From Bosea sp. (in: a-proteobacteria) (lineage in GTDB: Bacteria; Pseudomonadota; Alphaproteobacteria; Rhizobiales; Beijerinckiaceae), in assembly GCF_023953965.1 (NCBI RefSeq), contig NZ_JAMLIX010000002.1:620001-684000 (forward strand): a DNA stretch of 64,000 nucleotides. The letters are read 5' to 3'. Made by a program: the position numbers and the translations under genes. Below are positions 16,932-24,495 of the stretch, piece by piece; position 1 is the first letter of the stretch; every line of letters begins with the position of its first letter. Below the pieces are notes generated by a model. The model had not been told where the DNA came from and made no database searches. It worked only from the letters and a program-made list of their open reading frames with translations.

Positions 16932-17660
16932 CTAGAGACTGGTCGCGATGAACTGCTTCAACTCCGGCGTGCCCGGCTGGCTGAACAGCGTGGCGGGCGG
17001 CCCCTCTTCCCAGATCAGCCCCTCGTGCATGAAGACGACGTGGTCGGCGACCGAGCGCGCGAACTGCATCTCGTGCGTGACCAGGATCATCGTCATGCCC
17101 TGCTGGGCGAGATCGGCGATCACCTTCAGCACCTCGCCCTTGAGCTCGGGGTCGAGGGCGGATGTCACCTCGTCGAACAGCATCACCTTCGGCGAGAGCG
17201 CCAGGCAGCGCGCGATCGCGACGCGCTGCTGCTGGCCGCCGGAGAGATGGTCGGGATAGGCGTCGCGCTTTTCCAGCAGGCCGACCTGCCTGAGCGCGTT
17301 CTCGGCGATCGTGCGCGCCTCGGCCAGAGCCATGCCGCGCACCACCGTGAGGCCGATGGTGATGTTGCGCTCGACGGTCAGATGCGGGAACAGGTTGAAG
17401 CTCTGGAAGACGAAGCCGATATCGCGCCTGAGCGCCCGCAGCGCCTTCTCGTCCGGGAGAACCGGCTTTCCATTGACGGTGATCTCGCCGCCCTGGATCT
17501 TCTCCAGCCCGTTGATGCAGCGCAGCATCGTGCTCTTGCCGGAGCCGCTGCGCCCGATCACGACCACGACCGAGCCACGCGCCACCGAGAGCGTCACGCC
17601 CTTCAGGACCTCGAATCCGCCATAGGATTTACGAACCGACGTGAGCTGAACGATCGACAT
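16932..17660 (-). CDS. ABC transporter ATP-binding protein, polar amino-acid type
   Basis: A 242-residue ATPase. Walker A GRSGSGKSTML, the Q-loop in FVFQSFNLFPHLTV, the ABC signature LSGGQQQRVAIARCLA, Walker B VMLFDEVTSALDPE and the H-loop ILVTHEM are all present, so it is functional. It energises the two permeases encoded immediately upstream; its start overlaps the end of the 17629-18303 permease by 32 bases. Sequence style is that of GlnQ/GltL-like amino-acid importers. Confidence 0.95.
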   Translation of the reverse strand: MSIVQLTSVRKSYGGFEVLKGVTLSVARGSVVVVIGRSGSGKSTMLRCINGLEKIQGGEITVNGKPVLPDEKALRALRRDIGFVFQSFNLFPHLTVERNITIGLTVVRGMALAEARTIAENALRQVGLLEKRDAYPDHLSGGQQQRVAIARCLALSPKVMLFDEVTSALDPELKGEVLKVIADLAQQGMTMILVTHEMQFARSVADHVVFMHEGLIWEEGPPATLFSQPGTPELKQFIATSL

Positions 17661-18303
17661 TGAAATTCCGTTCGATGCGATGGCTGAGTTCCGCCAGGGG
17701 CATGCACAGCACGAGATAGATGGCGCCGACGACCAGGAAGGTGCTCAGCGGCTGGAAGGTGACGCCGGAGATGAGCTGGCCCGCGCGCGTGACCTCGACG
17801 AAGCCGATCAGCGACGTCAGCGCGGTTCCCTTGAGGATCACCACCATCATGCCGACGGTCGGGGCGAGCGCGATGCGGAAGGCCTGCGGCACGATGATGT
17901 AGCGAAGCTGCTGCATCCGCGACATGCCGATCGAGGCCGCGGCCTCCCATTGCGTGCGGGCGACGGCCTCGATCGAGCCGCGCCAGATCTCGACGAAGAA
18001 GGCCGCCGCGTTCAGCGTCAGCGCGATGGCCGCGACCGTCATCGAGGACAGCTTCACCGGCAAGAGCAGCGTCAGCATGAAGAACCACAGGAAGAGCTGC
18101 ATCAGCAGCGGCGTGCCCTGCAGCACCTCCACGAAGCCGATCGCGAAACCGCGGAGCACGCGGCTCTTCGAGATGCGCATCAGCGTGACGAGCCCGCCGA
18201 CGATGCCCCCGCCGGCGAAGGCGATCAGCGCCAGCAGCACGGTCCAGCGCGCGGCCTCGATCAGATAGATGACGTCGTTGAGCCCGAAGGTGCGGAAGCC
18301 CAT
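17629..18303 (-). CDS. ABC transporter permease, polar amino-acid type
   Basis: A 224-residue inner-membrane subunit with about five transmembrane helices. The cytoplasmic EAA loop is visible as EAAASIGMSRMQQLRYIIVPQAFRIALAP. It belongs to the HisM/GlnP family and pairs with the permease encoded upstream (18307-18996), 3 bp away. It forms the importer with the ATPase and binding protein downstream. Confidence 0.93.
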   Translation of the reverse strand: MGFRTFGLNDVIYLIEAARWTVLLALIAFAGGGIVGGLVTLMRISKSRVLRGFAIGFVEVLQGTPLLMQLFLWFFMLTLLLPVKLSSMTVAAIALTLNAAAFFVEIWRGSIEAVARTQWEAAASIGMSRMQQLRYIIVPQAFRIALAPTVGMMVVILKGTALTSLIGFVEVTRAGQLISGVTFQPLSTFLVVGAIYLVLCMPLAELSHRIERNFNVDRSAHVGS

Positions 18304-18306
18304 GCC

Positions 18307-18996
18307 TCAGACCCCCGCGCCGGCTGCCGCGCCGCGCCGATAGGGGAACAGCACGTAGCCGAGGCTGCGTGCGCCCGCCCGCAGCAGGAGCGTCATGATG
18401 AAATAGATCACGATCGAGACGAGATAGACCTCGATGCTGCGGAAATTGAGCGTCTGGATATGGCCGGCGAATGAGGTCAGCTCGTCGACGCCGATCGCCG
18501 AAATCACGCTCGTGCTCAGCATCAGCAGGATGAACTGGCTCGACAGCGCCGGGTAGACCTTCTGCAGGGCCGGCACGAGGACGACGTGGCGGAAGACCTG
18601 CAGCCGCGACATCCCGATCGACAGGCCGGCCTCGACCTGGCTTCGGTGCACCGCCCCGAGGCCGGCCCTGATGATTTCCGTCATGAACGCGCCATTGTAG
18701 AGGACGAGTCCGATCAATGCCGCTACATAGGCGTTGAGACGAATGCCGAGACTGGGCAGGCCGAAGAACAGGATGAAGAGTTGGACCAGGAACGGTGTAT
18801 TGCGCATGATTTCGACATAGAGGCGCGCGACCGCGCGCACCCATGCGAACCGGGACCGGCGCGCGACCGCGCCCAATATCCCCACGGCGACGCTCAGGAA
18901 CGCGGCGACGAAGGTGAACGCCAATGTTACCAGCAGGCCGTTGAGCAGCCAGGTCCAGTAGCGCGTGACCTCGCCGAATTGGAAGGTGTAGTTCAT
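18307..18996 (-). CDS. ABC transporter permease, polar amino-acid type (first gene of the operon)
   Basis: A 229-residue inner-membrane permease of the HisQ/GlnP type, with hydrophobic segments from residue ~15 and the EAA loop VEAGLSIGMSRLQVFRHVVLVPALQKVYPAL. The ATG at 18996 was chosen over an extended upstream frame because it starts MNYTFQFGEVTRYWTWLLNGL, the usual N-terminus. It is the first gene of the minus-strand operon that runs without a significant gap to 8355, and it faces the tandem-GntR gene across a 185-bp regulatory region. Confidence 0.92.
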   Translation of the reverse strand: MNYTFQFGEVTRYWTWLLNGLLVTLAFTFVAAFLSVAVGILGAVARRSRFAWVRAVARLYVEIMRNTPFLVQLFILFFGLPSLGIRLNAYVAALIGLVLYNGAFMTEIIRAGLGAVHRSQVEAGLSIGMSRLQVFRHVVLVPALQKVYPALSSQFILLMLSTSVISAIGVDELTSFAGHIQTLNFRSIEVYLVSIVIYFIMTLLLRAGARSLGYVLFPYRRGAAAGAGV

Positions 18997-19118
18997 CGGG
19001 CAGGAACCCTGAAATAAAGACGACGAAGCTCGTGCCGAGACGACGTTCGCCCTGGCCCTCCGAAGCGATTTCCTCAGTCTGGTTCTTTCTGACGCCCTCT
19101 GAGCGGGGCGCTCTCTCG

Positions 19119-19170
19119 TTGACAGGCGAGGCCTAACATGATTGGCTTTCGCCCGCAATAGCCATTTATG
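19119..19170. promoter_or_regulatory. Operator dyad (site 1) and TTGACA box between the catabolic operon and its regulator
   Basis: A plus-strand TTGACA lies at 19119-19124, though no good -10 is seen at the right distance. Downstream is a 34-bp dyad centred between 19153 and 19154: left arm 19137-19152 and right arm 19155-19170, with 12 of 16 positions pairing. Core halves are TTGGCTTTCGC and GCAATAGCCAT, two bases apart. Related dyads occur at 23530 and 34309. It probably binds the divergently encoded tandem-GntR regulator. Confidence 0.6.
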
Positions 19171-19181
19171 GAGATTCCAAG

Positions 19182-20186
19182 GTGTCGTCCGCTTCTGCTT
19201 CCGGGGACGAGGACGGCGCGGTCGGCGAGGCGCTCTATCTGCGTTTCGAGCGCATCCTGCGCCGCTCGATCGAGAATGGCACCCTGCCAGCCGGCACCGT
19301 CCTGCTCGAAGGCCCGCTCGCGGAGATCCTCGGATCGAGCCGGGCGCCGGTGCGCCAGGCCCTGATGCAGTTGCAGGGGGCCGGGCTCGTCGAGCGCTTC
19401 GAGGGCCGCGGCTACCGTGTCGGCGGCGACAGGGCCGGCGTTCGCCGGGTCAAGCTTTCCGCCGGGATGCTCGATATCGACGAAGCGCCGGAGATGCTGA
19501 AGCGCTCCTTCGCCTGGCAGGGGATCTATGAGGAGGTCGAGCGGATGATCATTCACCGCTCGGCTTTCGGCAGCTACCGCGTCAACGAGCTCGAGCTCGC
19601 CCGCCACTACAATGTCGGGCGCACCGTCGCTCATGACGTCCTGGTCAGGCTGCAAAGCCTCGGCATGCTGGAGAAGGATGAGCGCCAGCGCTGGATCATC
19701 GTCTCGCTCGACCGGGAGAGGCTGAACTTTCTCTACGAGCTGCGCGAATTGCTGGAGCCGGCGGCGCTCGCCCAGGCGATCCCGCACCTGCCCCGGGGCG
19801 AGGTCGAGGCGATGCGCCAGCGGCTGCTCGATTGCCTGAAGGCCTATCCGGCCGTCACCGCCACGCAGATGAACGAGCTGGAATACGATCTCCATGTCCG
19901 CTGCCTCGAGGCCTGCCCCAACAAGGAGCTGCTCGGCGCCCTGCTGCGCTCGCGTTGCGTGCTGACGCTGAGCAAGCATGTGCTCGGCGTCGAAATGGAC
20001 GTGCCGGTGCATGAGCCCTTCATGGAAGAGCATCTGCACATCTTCGACGCCATGCTCGCCGGCAAGGAGAAGGGCGTGGCCAAGGCGCTGCGCGCGCATC
20101 TCGAACTGTCCCGTCCGAAGGTCGTCGCGCGGCTGGAGGAGTTTCGGCGGGTGTTCACCCCGCCGCCGCTCGGTTACGTCAGTTGA
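19182..20186 (+). CDS. GntR/FadR-type transcriptional regulator with two tandem winged-helix domains
   Basis: A 334-residue regulator. The first winged HTH is at ~20-82 (LYLRFERILRRSIENGTLPAGTVL, SSRAPVRQALMQLQGAGLV, GRGYRVGG). A second, diverged winged HTH spans ~108-175 (GIYEEVERMIIHRSAFGSYRVNELELARHYNVGRTVAHDVLVRLQSLGML). The C-terminus (~180-320) is a helical FCD-like ligand domain with LRELLEPAALAQA and conserved His residues. Ordinary FCD regulators are ~220-250 residues with one HTH. The start is GTG 19182; no in-frame ATG fits. It is divergent from the 11-gene operon and likely controls it, and it is followed at once by an oxidoreductase gene. Confidence 0.85.
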   Translation: MSSASASGDEDGAVGEALYLRFERILRRSIENGTLPAGTVLLEGPLAEILGSSRAPVRQALMQLQGAGLVERFEGRGYRVGGDRAGVRRVKLSAGMLDIDEAPEMLKRSFAWQGIYEEVERMIIHRSAFGSYRVNELELARHYNVGRTVAHDVLVRLQSLGMLEKDERQRWIIVSLDRERLNFLYELRELLEPAALAQAIPHLPRGEVEAMRQRLLDCLKAYPAVTATQMNELEYDLHVRCLEACPNKELLGALLRSRCVLTLSKHVLGVEMDVPVHEPFMEEHLHIFDAMLAGKEKGVAKALRAHLELSRPKVVARLEEFRRVFTPPPLGYVS

Positions 20187-20194
20187 GCCGTCCG

Positions 20195-21196
20195 ATGGTG
20201 CGCACGCTTTCCCTCGTCGACGGCTTCGGCTTCGACAACCTGCGCTGGATCGATCGCGAGCCGGCCGATCCCGGCCCCGGCGAGGTGCGCGTCCGCATCA
20301 CGGCGCTCGCCCTCAACTATCGCGACCTCCAGGTGGTCGAGGGGGTGCGCCGGATCCCGCTGCCGCTCGTGCCGCTGTCCGATGCCTGCGGCGTGGTCAT
20401 GGCTCTCGGGGCCGGCGTCACCGGTTTTTCGGTCGGCGACCGGGTGATGCCCGCCTTCATCAAGGGCTGGCATCACGGGCCGCTGCCGCTGCTCGACAGC
20501 CTGCCGACGCTGGGCGGACCGCTCGACGGCGTCGCGCGCGAGGAGGCGGTGTTTCCCCAGGACGAGCTGGTCGCCGTGCCGCCGCATCTTTCCGATGCCG
20601 AGGCCGCGGCGCTGCCCTGCGCCGGCGTCTCCGCCTGGAATGCTCTTTTCGTGGCGACCGCGCTGAAGCCGGGGGATCATGTGCTGGTCCAGGGCACGGG
20701 CGGCGTCTCGCTCTTCGCGCTGCAATTCGCGAAGCTCGCCGGCGCGCGCGTCACGCTGATCTCCAGCAGCGACGGCAAGCTCGAACGGGCCCGCGCGCTC
20801 GGAGCCGATCTCGGCATCAATTACCGGGCCGAGCCGGATTGGGGCGCGGCCATCCTCGCCCGGGCCGGGCCGGTCGATTGCGTCGTCGAGGTCGGCGGCA
20901 CGCAGACGCTCGGGCAATCATTGGTCTGCCTGCGCAATGGCGGGCATGTCAGCTTCGTCGGCTTCCTGTCGGGGACGACGCCGTCGTTCGACCTGGGCGA
21001 GCTCAGCCGCAAGGGCATCGGGCTGCGCGGCATCCGGGTCGGCAACCGCGACAGCTTCGAGGCGATGGGCCGCGCCGTCGCGCAGCATCGGCTTAAACCC
21101 GTCATCGATGGCGTAAGGCCGTTCGACGAGGTTCCGCAGGCGCTGCGGACCTTCAAGCAAGGCGGCCATTTCGGCAAGGTCTGCCTGACGCTCTGA
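20195..21196 (+). CDS. Zinc-independent MDR-family alcohol dehydrogenase / quinone oxidoreductase-like
   Basis: A 333-residue medium-chain reductase. The N-terminal GroES-like domain carries GEVRVRITALALNYRDLQV, the NAD(P)-binding domain GDHVLVQGTGGVSLFALQFAKLAGARV, and it ends PVIDGVRPFDEVPQALRTFKQGGHFGKVCL. The usual catalytic-zinc Cys after ALNYRD is absent, placing it with quinone-oxidoreductase-like members. ATG 20195 was chosen; a TTG at 20183 overlapping the regulator's stop would add four residues and imply translational coupling. It follows the tandem-GntR gene, so it is probably in the same regulon. Confidence 0.88.
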   Translation: MVRTLSLVDGFGFDNLRWIDREPADPGPGEVRVRITALALNYRDLQVVEGVRRIPLPLVPLSDACGVVMALGAGVTGFSVGDRVMPAFIKGWHHGPLPLLDSLPTLGGPLDGVAREEAVFPQDELVAVPPHLSDAEAAALPCAGVSAWNALFVATALKPGDHVLVQGTGGVSLFALQFAKLAGARVTLISSSDGKLERARALGADLGINYRAEPDWGAAILARAGPVDCVVEVGGTQTLGQSLVCLRNGGHVSFVGFLSGTTPSFDLGELSRKGIGLRGIRVGNRDSFEAMGRAVAQHRLKPVIDGVRPFDEVPQALRTFKQGGHFGKVCLTL

Positions 21197-21251
21197 CGCT
21201 TTCGGGAGACGGCCGTGACCGGCTCCCTGCCTCCACCGCTCACAGGAGAGA

Positions 21252-21659
21252 ATGACGATGATTGCCGGCGCGCGCTTCCTGCACACCATGCTTCACGTCG
21301 CCGATATCGAGCGCAGCATCGCCTTCTATACCGATGTCCTCGGCATGCGGGTGCTGCGGCGCGGCGACATGCCCGACGAAGGCCGCCGCAACGCCTTCAT
21401 CGGCTACGGCCCAGAGGAAAATACCACCGTCCTGGAGCTGACGGATTATCGCGGCCGCTCCGCTTACGAGGCCGGTGACGCATTCGGCCATATCGCGCTC
21501 GGCATGGACGATGTCCGCGAGGCCTGCAGGCTCATCGCGGCCGCGGGCGGGCAGGTCACCCGGGAGCCCTTCACCATCGCCTCGGGCAAGGTCATCGCCT
21601 TCCTGGCGGACCCGGACGGCTACGCCATCGAGCTGGTCCAGCCGGCGCCGGCCGGTTAG
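21252..21659 (+). CDS. Glyoxalase I (lactoylglutathione lyase) family protein
   Basis: A 135-residue vicinal-oxygen-chelate protein. All four metal-ligand positions of glyoxalase I are visible: His in FLHTMLHV, Glu in TTVLELT, His in FGHIALGM and Glu in YAIELVQ. It therefore probably isomerises the hemithioacetal of methylglyoxal and glutathione, or a related alpha-ketoaldehyde adduct. AGGAG precedes the start; ATG 21252 or ATG 21258 are both possible, the latter being better spaced. It is 55 bp after the MDR gene and ends in a repeat-derived terminator. Confidence 0.85.
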   Translation: MTMIAGARFLHTMLHVADIERSIAFYTDVLGMRVLRRGDMPDEGRRNAFIGYGPEENTTVLELTDYRGRSAYEAGDAFGHIALGMDDVREACRLIAAAGGQVTREPFTIASGKVIAFLADPDGYAIELVQPAPAG

Positions 21660-21758
21660 ATCATCGCGCGTCCTATCGGACGCGATAACGATGATCTATC
21701 TCATTGTTCGAGCATCGGATTTTTCCGAAAAGTGGATTCCACTTTTCGGTCCGATGCT
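21657..21758. repeat. Compound palindromic repeat serving as bidirectional terminator
   Basis: Two hairpins fill the gap between convergent genes. The first pairs GATCATCG (21659-21666) with CGATGATC (21689-21696) and CGCGTCC with GGACGCG inside it. The second pairs AGCATCGGA (21711-21719) with TCCGATGCT (21750-21758), with inner CCGAAAAGTGGA/TCCACTTTTCGG arms. The 18-mer TAGATCATCGCGCGTCCT at 21657-21674, which includes the gloA-like stop codon, recurs at 35396-35413. Confidence 0.75.
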
Positions 21759-22601
21759 TTAGCCGGGCCGCCGGCCGCGCGGCCCGAGATAGAAGCGCGC
21801 GGCGTTCCCGCCGAACACCGCCGCCTTTTCGGCGGGCTTGAGGCCGCCGAGCAGGTTTTGCGCCGCCTCGCGCCAGGAATCGTAGCTGCCGGCCTTGGTC
21901 AGCACCGGCCAGTCGCTGCCCCACATCAGCCGCGCCGGTCCGAATACGGCCAGCAGATGATCGACATAGGGGCGCAGCGTCTTGGCGCTCCAGTCGCCAC
22001 GGGCTTCCGTCGCGAGCCCTGAGACCTTGCAGAGGGTGCGCGGCCTTGCCGCGATCGCCGCGATGTCGGCCCGCCAGGGATCGAGCGCCGCGTTGCGGAT
22101 CTCCGGTTTGCCGCCATGGTCCAGAACCACGGGCAAGCCGGGATAGCGATCGAGAAAGGCGCAAAGCCGCGGCAGATGGCGCGGATAGACCAGGGCGTCG
22201 AAGACCAGCCCGTGCTCCTGCATGGCGGCGATGGCGGGCGCGATGTCGCGGCGCAGCAGCCAGTCGTCGTCATCGAGGTCCTGCACCATCGGCCGCAGGC
22301 CGACGAGGAGCCGCTCCCCAGCCAGCTCCGCGATCTGCCGGGCTGCGTCGGGCGCGGTGAAGTCGACCCAGCCGACGACGCCGAGAACGAAAGGCGCCCG
22401 CTCGGCGATGTCGAGCAGGTAGCGTGTCTCCGCGACCGTCTGCGCCGCCTGGACCAGGATCGTGCCGGTGATGCCGTGGCGGGCGAGCAGGGGGGAGAGA
22501 TCCTCCGCCCCGAAATCGCGATAGAGCACGCCCGCTTCCGGCGTCAGCCAGCCATAGTCGCCACGCGCGGTGGCCCAGAAGTGCTGATGGGCGTCGATCA
22601 T
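21759..22601 (-). CDS. Amidohydrolase 2 family protein (fuconolactonase / PDC-hydrolase-like)
   Basis: A 280-residue metal-dependent TIM-barrel hydrolase. The metal ligands are visible as DAHQHFW at residues 3-9, VLDHGGKP in the middle and MWGSDWPVL near the end. This subgroup (COG3618) includes L-fuconolactone and 2-pyrone-4,6-dicarboxylate hydrolases and opens lactone rings. It lies 55 bp after the orphan solute-binding protein and is probably cotranscribed with it. Lactone hydrolysis fits with the SMP-30 lactonase upstream, but the substrate is unknown. Confidence 0.88.
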   Translation of the reverse strand: MIDAHQHFWATARGDYGWLTPEAGVLYRDFGAEDLSPLLARHGITGTILVQAAQTVAETRYLLDIAERAPFVLGVVGWVDFTAPDAARQIAELAGERLLVGLRPMVQDLDDDDWLLRRDIAPAIAAMQEHGLVFDALVYPRHLPRLCAFLDRYPGLPVVLDHGGKPEIRNAALDPWRADIAAIAARPRTLCKVSGLATEARGDWSAKTLRPYVDHLLAVFGPARLMWGSDWPVLTKAGSYDSWREAAQNLLGGLKPAEKAAVFGGNAARFYLGPRGRRPG

Positions 22602-22656
22602 GAGACGGCTCGACCCATGGGCGACCGGGCCTGACGGGTCAAGGCGCTCGTCCCTG

Positions 22657-23451
22657 TCAGAGCGTCGGAATGTTGTTCAGCGGCACGCCCATCCACTTCT
22701 CGTTGATGCGCGAGATGTTGCCGTTCTGGATGTTGAACATCAGCGCGGTGTTCAGCCACTGCAGCAGGTCGGTATGGCCGCGCGCCACGCCGGCGCCGTA
22801 CCAGAACTTCAGCACCGAGAACTTCTCCTCGAAGCCGCGGTCGGGAAAGCGCTTGTAGAGCGTCTGCGCGATGGCGGGCGTGGTGATCAGGCTGTCGACC
22901 TGGCCGGTGATCAGCGCGGCGCTGGCCGCGGCATCGTCGTCGAGGCGCACGATCTGCGCGCCCTTCGGCGCATTCTGTCCGAGCGCGATCTCGGCGGCCG
23001 AGCCGCGCGTGGTCGCGATCTTCTTGCCGTCGAGATCGGCATAGTTGCGGATCGTCGTGCCCTTCGGCGCGATGATGATCGAACCGGTGGTGCCATAGGG
23101 CGTCGTGAACCAGACCGACTTCGCCCGCTCCGGCGTGATCGCGAAGGTCGCCATCACCGCATCGACCCGGTTCGTCGTCAGATAGGGCACGCGATTGGCC
23201 ACGGTCGTCGGCACGATCTCGAGCTCGACGCCGAGATCCTTGGCGAGCATCCGCGCGGTCTCGACCTCAGACCCCTGCGCCTCCTGCTTCTCGTCCTGGA
23301 AGCCGTAAGGCGGCGAGTTGATGTCGATGCCGACGAGCAATTTACCGCGCTTGATGATCTCGTCGAGCCGCTGCGCCGATGCCGGCGCGGCCATGAAAAG
23401 GCAGGCGAGAGCAGCGACGGCAAAGCGCGCGATGAGGTTCGTGCGAGACAT
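22657..23451 (-). CDS. Orphan ABC substrate-binding protein, family 3
   Basis: A 264-residue periplasmic binding protein with a signal peptide (MSRTNLIARFAVAALACLFMAAPASAQ). It shares the family-3 pattern IIKRGKLLVGIDINSPPYGFQDEK and GSEVETARMLAKDLGVELEIVPT with the binding protein at 16101, so the two are paralogues. No permease or ATPase genes adjoin it; it most likely delivers a second ligand to the 16932-18996 permease-ATPase complex. Its upstream region carries operator dyad site 2, supporting co-regulation with that transporter. Confidence 0.9.
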   Translation of the reverse strand: MSRTNLIARFAVAALACLFMAAPASAQRLDEIIKRGKLLVGIDINSPPYGFQDEKQEAQGSEVETARMLAKDLGVELEIVPTTVANRVPYLTTNRVDAVMATFAITPERAKSVWFTTPYGTTGSIIIAPKGTTIRNYADLDGKKIATTRGSAAEIALGQNAPKGAQIVRLDDDAAASAALITGQVDSLITTPAIAQTLYKRFPDRGFEEKFSVLKFWYGAGVARGHTDLLQWLNTALMFNIQNGNISRINEKWMGVPLNNIPTL

Positions 23452-23529
23452 GATGGCGATCTCCCTGATTTCCCCTGGCGCCTGCGGGCGCGGGCGATCG
23501 GTTATTCCGACCTTGGAGGCTATCTAGAT

Positions 23530-23565
23530 CATAAATGCCCAATGCGTGCAACAGCCATTCATAGG
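23530..23565. promoter_or_regulatory. Operator dyad (site 2) upstream of the orphan binding protein
   Basis: The left arm CATAAATGCCCAATGC (23530-23545) and right arm from GCAACAGCCATTCATAG (23548-23564) face each other across two bases. 11 of 16 positions pair, and the right arm matches site 1 at 14 of 17 positions. The site lies 79 bp or more upstream of the minus-strand gene starting at 23451. Confidence 0.55.
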
Positions 23566-23574
23566 GCGGCGAGG

Positions 23575-24471
23575 TCATCCCGCGAAGCGCGGCTCGCCGA
23601 CCCCCCTGACGCCGAGGCCGTGAATGGCGAGCACGCAGCCCGCCAGAGGCTGTTGCTCCGCTTCGCCGGGTTGCAGGAAGATCGTGCCCGTCGTCACATA
23701 CATCGTCTCGAGATCGGGCCCGCCGAAACAGCACATCGTCGGATAGCGCGTGGGCAGGCGAACGATGCGGTCGATGCGGCCGACCGGGTCGAAGCGGACG
23801 ATCATGCCGTCATAGATCATCGCGCACCAATAGCCGCCCTCGCTGTCGAAGGCGGCGCCATCGACGCGGCAGGGCATGTCCGCCGTCGAGCAGAACAGGC
23901 GCCGATTGGAGATCACGCCCTCTTCCAAGTCGAAATCATAGGCGAAGAGGACGTCGGACTCCGAATCCGACATCATCATCGTGCGGTCGTCGGGGCTGAA
24001 GGCGATGCCGTTGGGCACGATGAAGCCCACGTCCATCCGCGTGCATTCCCGCCCGTCGAGCCGATAGAGCGAGCCGAGCGGCGTGACGGAATCCTCGCCG
24101 CGGGAGCCGCACCAGTAGCGCCCGCGACGATCGCATTTCCCGTCATTCATGCGGTTATCCGGAAGATCCGGCTCCGCTTCGACGATGAGGCGGCGCGTGA
24201 ACGCCCCATCCCCGTCCCGGGCGCGCAGATCGAGGCGAAAGAAGCCGTCCTCCATCGCTGCGAGAATGCCGCCATCGGCGCGAAAGCCGAAGGAGCCGAT
24301 GCGCTTCGGCAGGGCCCAGCGTGTCGGCGCTCCGCCGGGCGCCTGCCGGAAGATCGCCCGGCCCCGCGCGTCGATCCAGTAGAGATGCCCGTCATCCGGG
24401 TTCCAGAGGGGACACTCGCCGGCGAGGTTGGCCAGGGAACAGAATTGCTCGATCTCGACGACACGCTTCAC
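23575..24471 (-). CDS. SMP-30/gluconolactonase-family lactonase
   Basis: A 298-residue six-bladed beta-propeller hydrolase. Metal ligands of the family are visible: Glu in NLAGECPLWNP, Asn in RMNDGKCDRRGRYWCGS, Asn in VPNGIAFSPD and Asp in MSDSESDVLFAYDFD. It should hydrolyse a sugar-acid or other lactone. The gene follows the serine-hydrolase gene by 24 bp and is the last gene of the Liv transporter operon. Confidence 0.9.
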   Translation of the reverse strand: MKRVVEIEQFCSLANLAGECPLWNPDDGHLYWIDARGRAIFRQAPGGAPTRWALPKRIGSFGFRADGGILAAMEDGFFRLDLRARDGDGAFTRRLIVEAEPDLPDNRMNDGKCDRRGRYWCGSRGEDSVTPLGSLYRLDGRECTRMDVGFIVPNGIAFSPDDRTMMMSDSESDVLFAYDFDLEEGVISNRRLFCSTADMPCRVDGAAFDSEGGYWCAMIYDGMIVRFDPVGRIDRIVRLPTRYPTMCCFGGPDLETMYVTTGTIFLQPGEAEQQPLAGCVLAIHGLGVRGVGEPRFAG

Positions 24472-24495
24472 GGGATCATCGCCTCCGACATGGCG

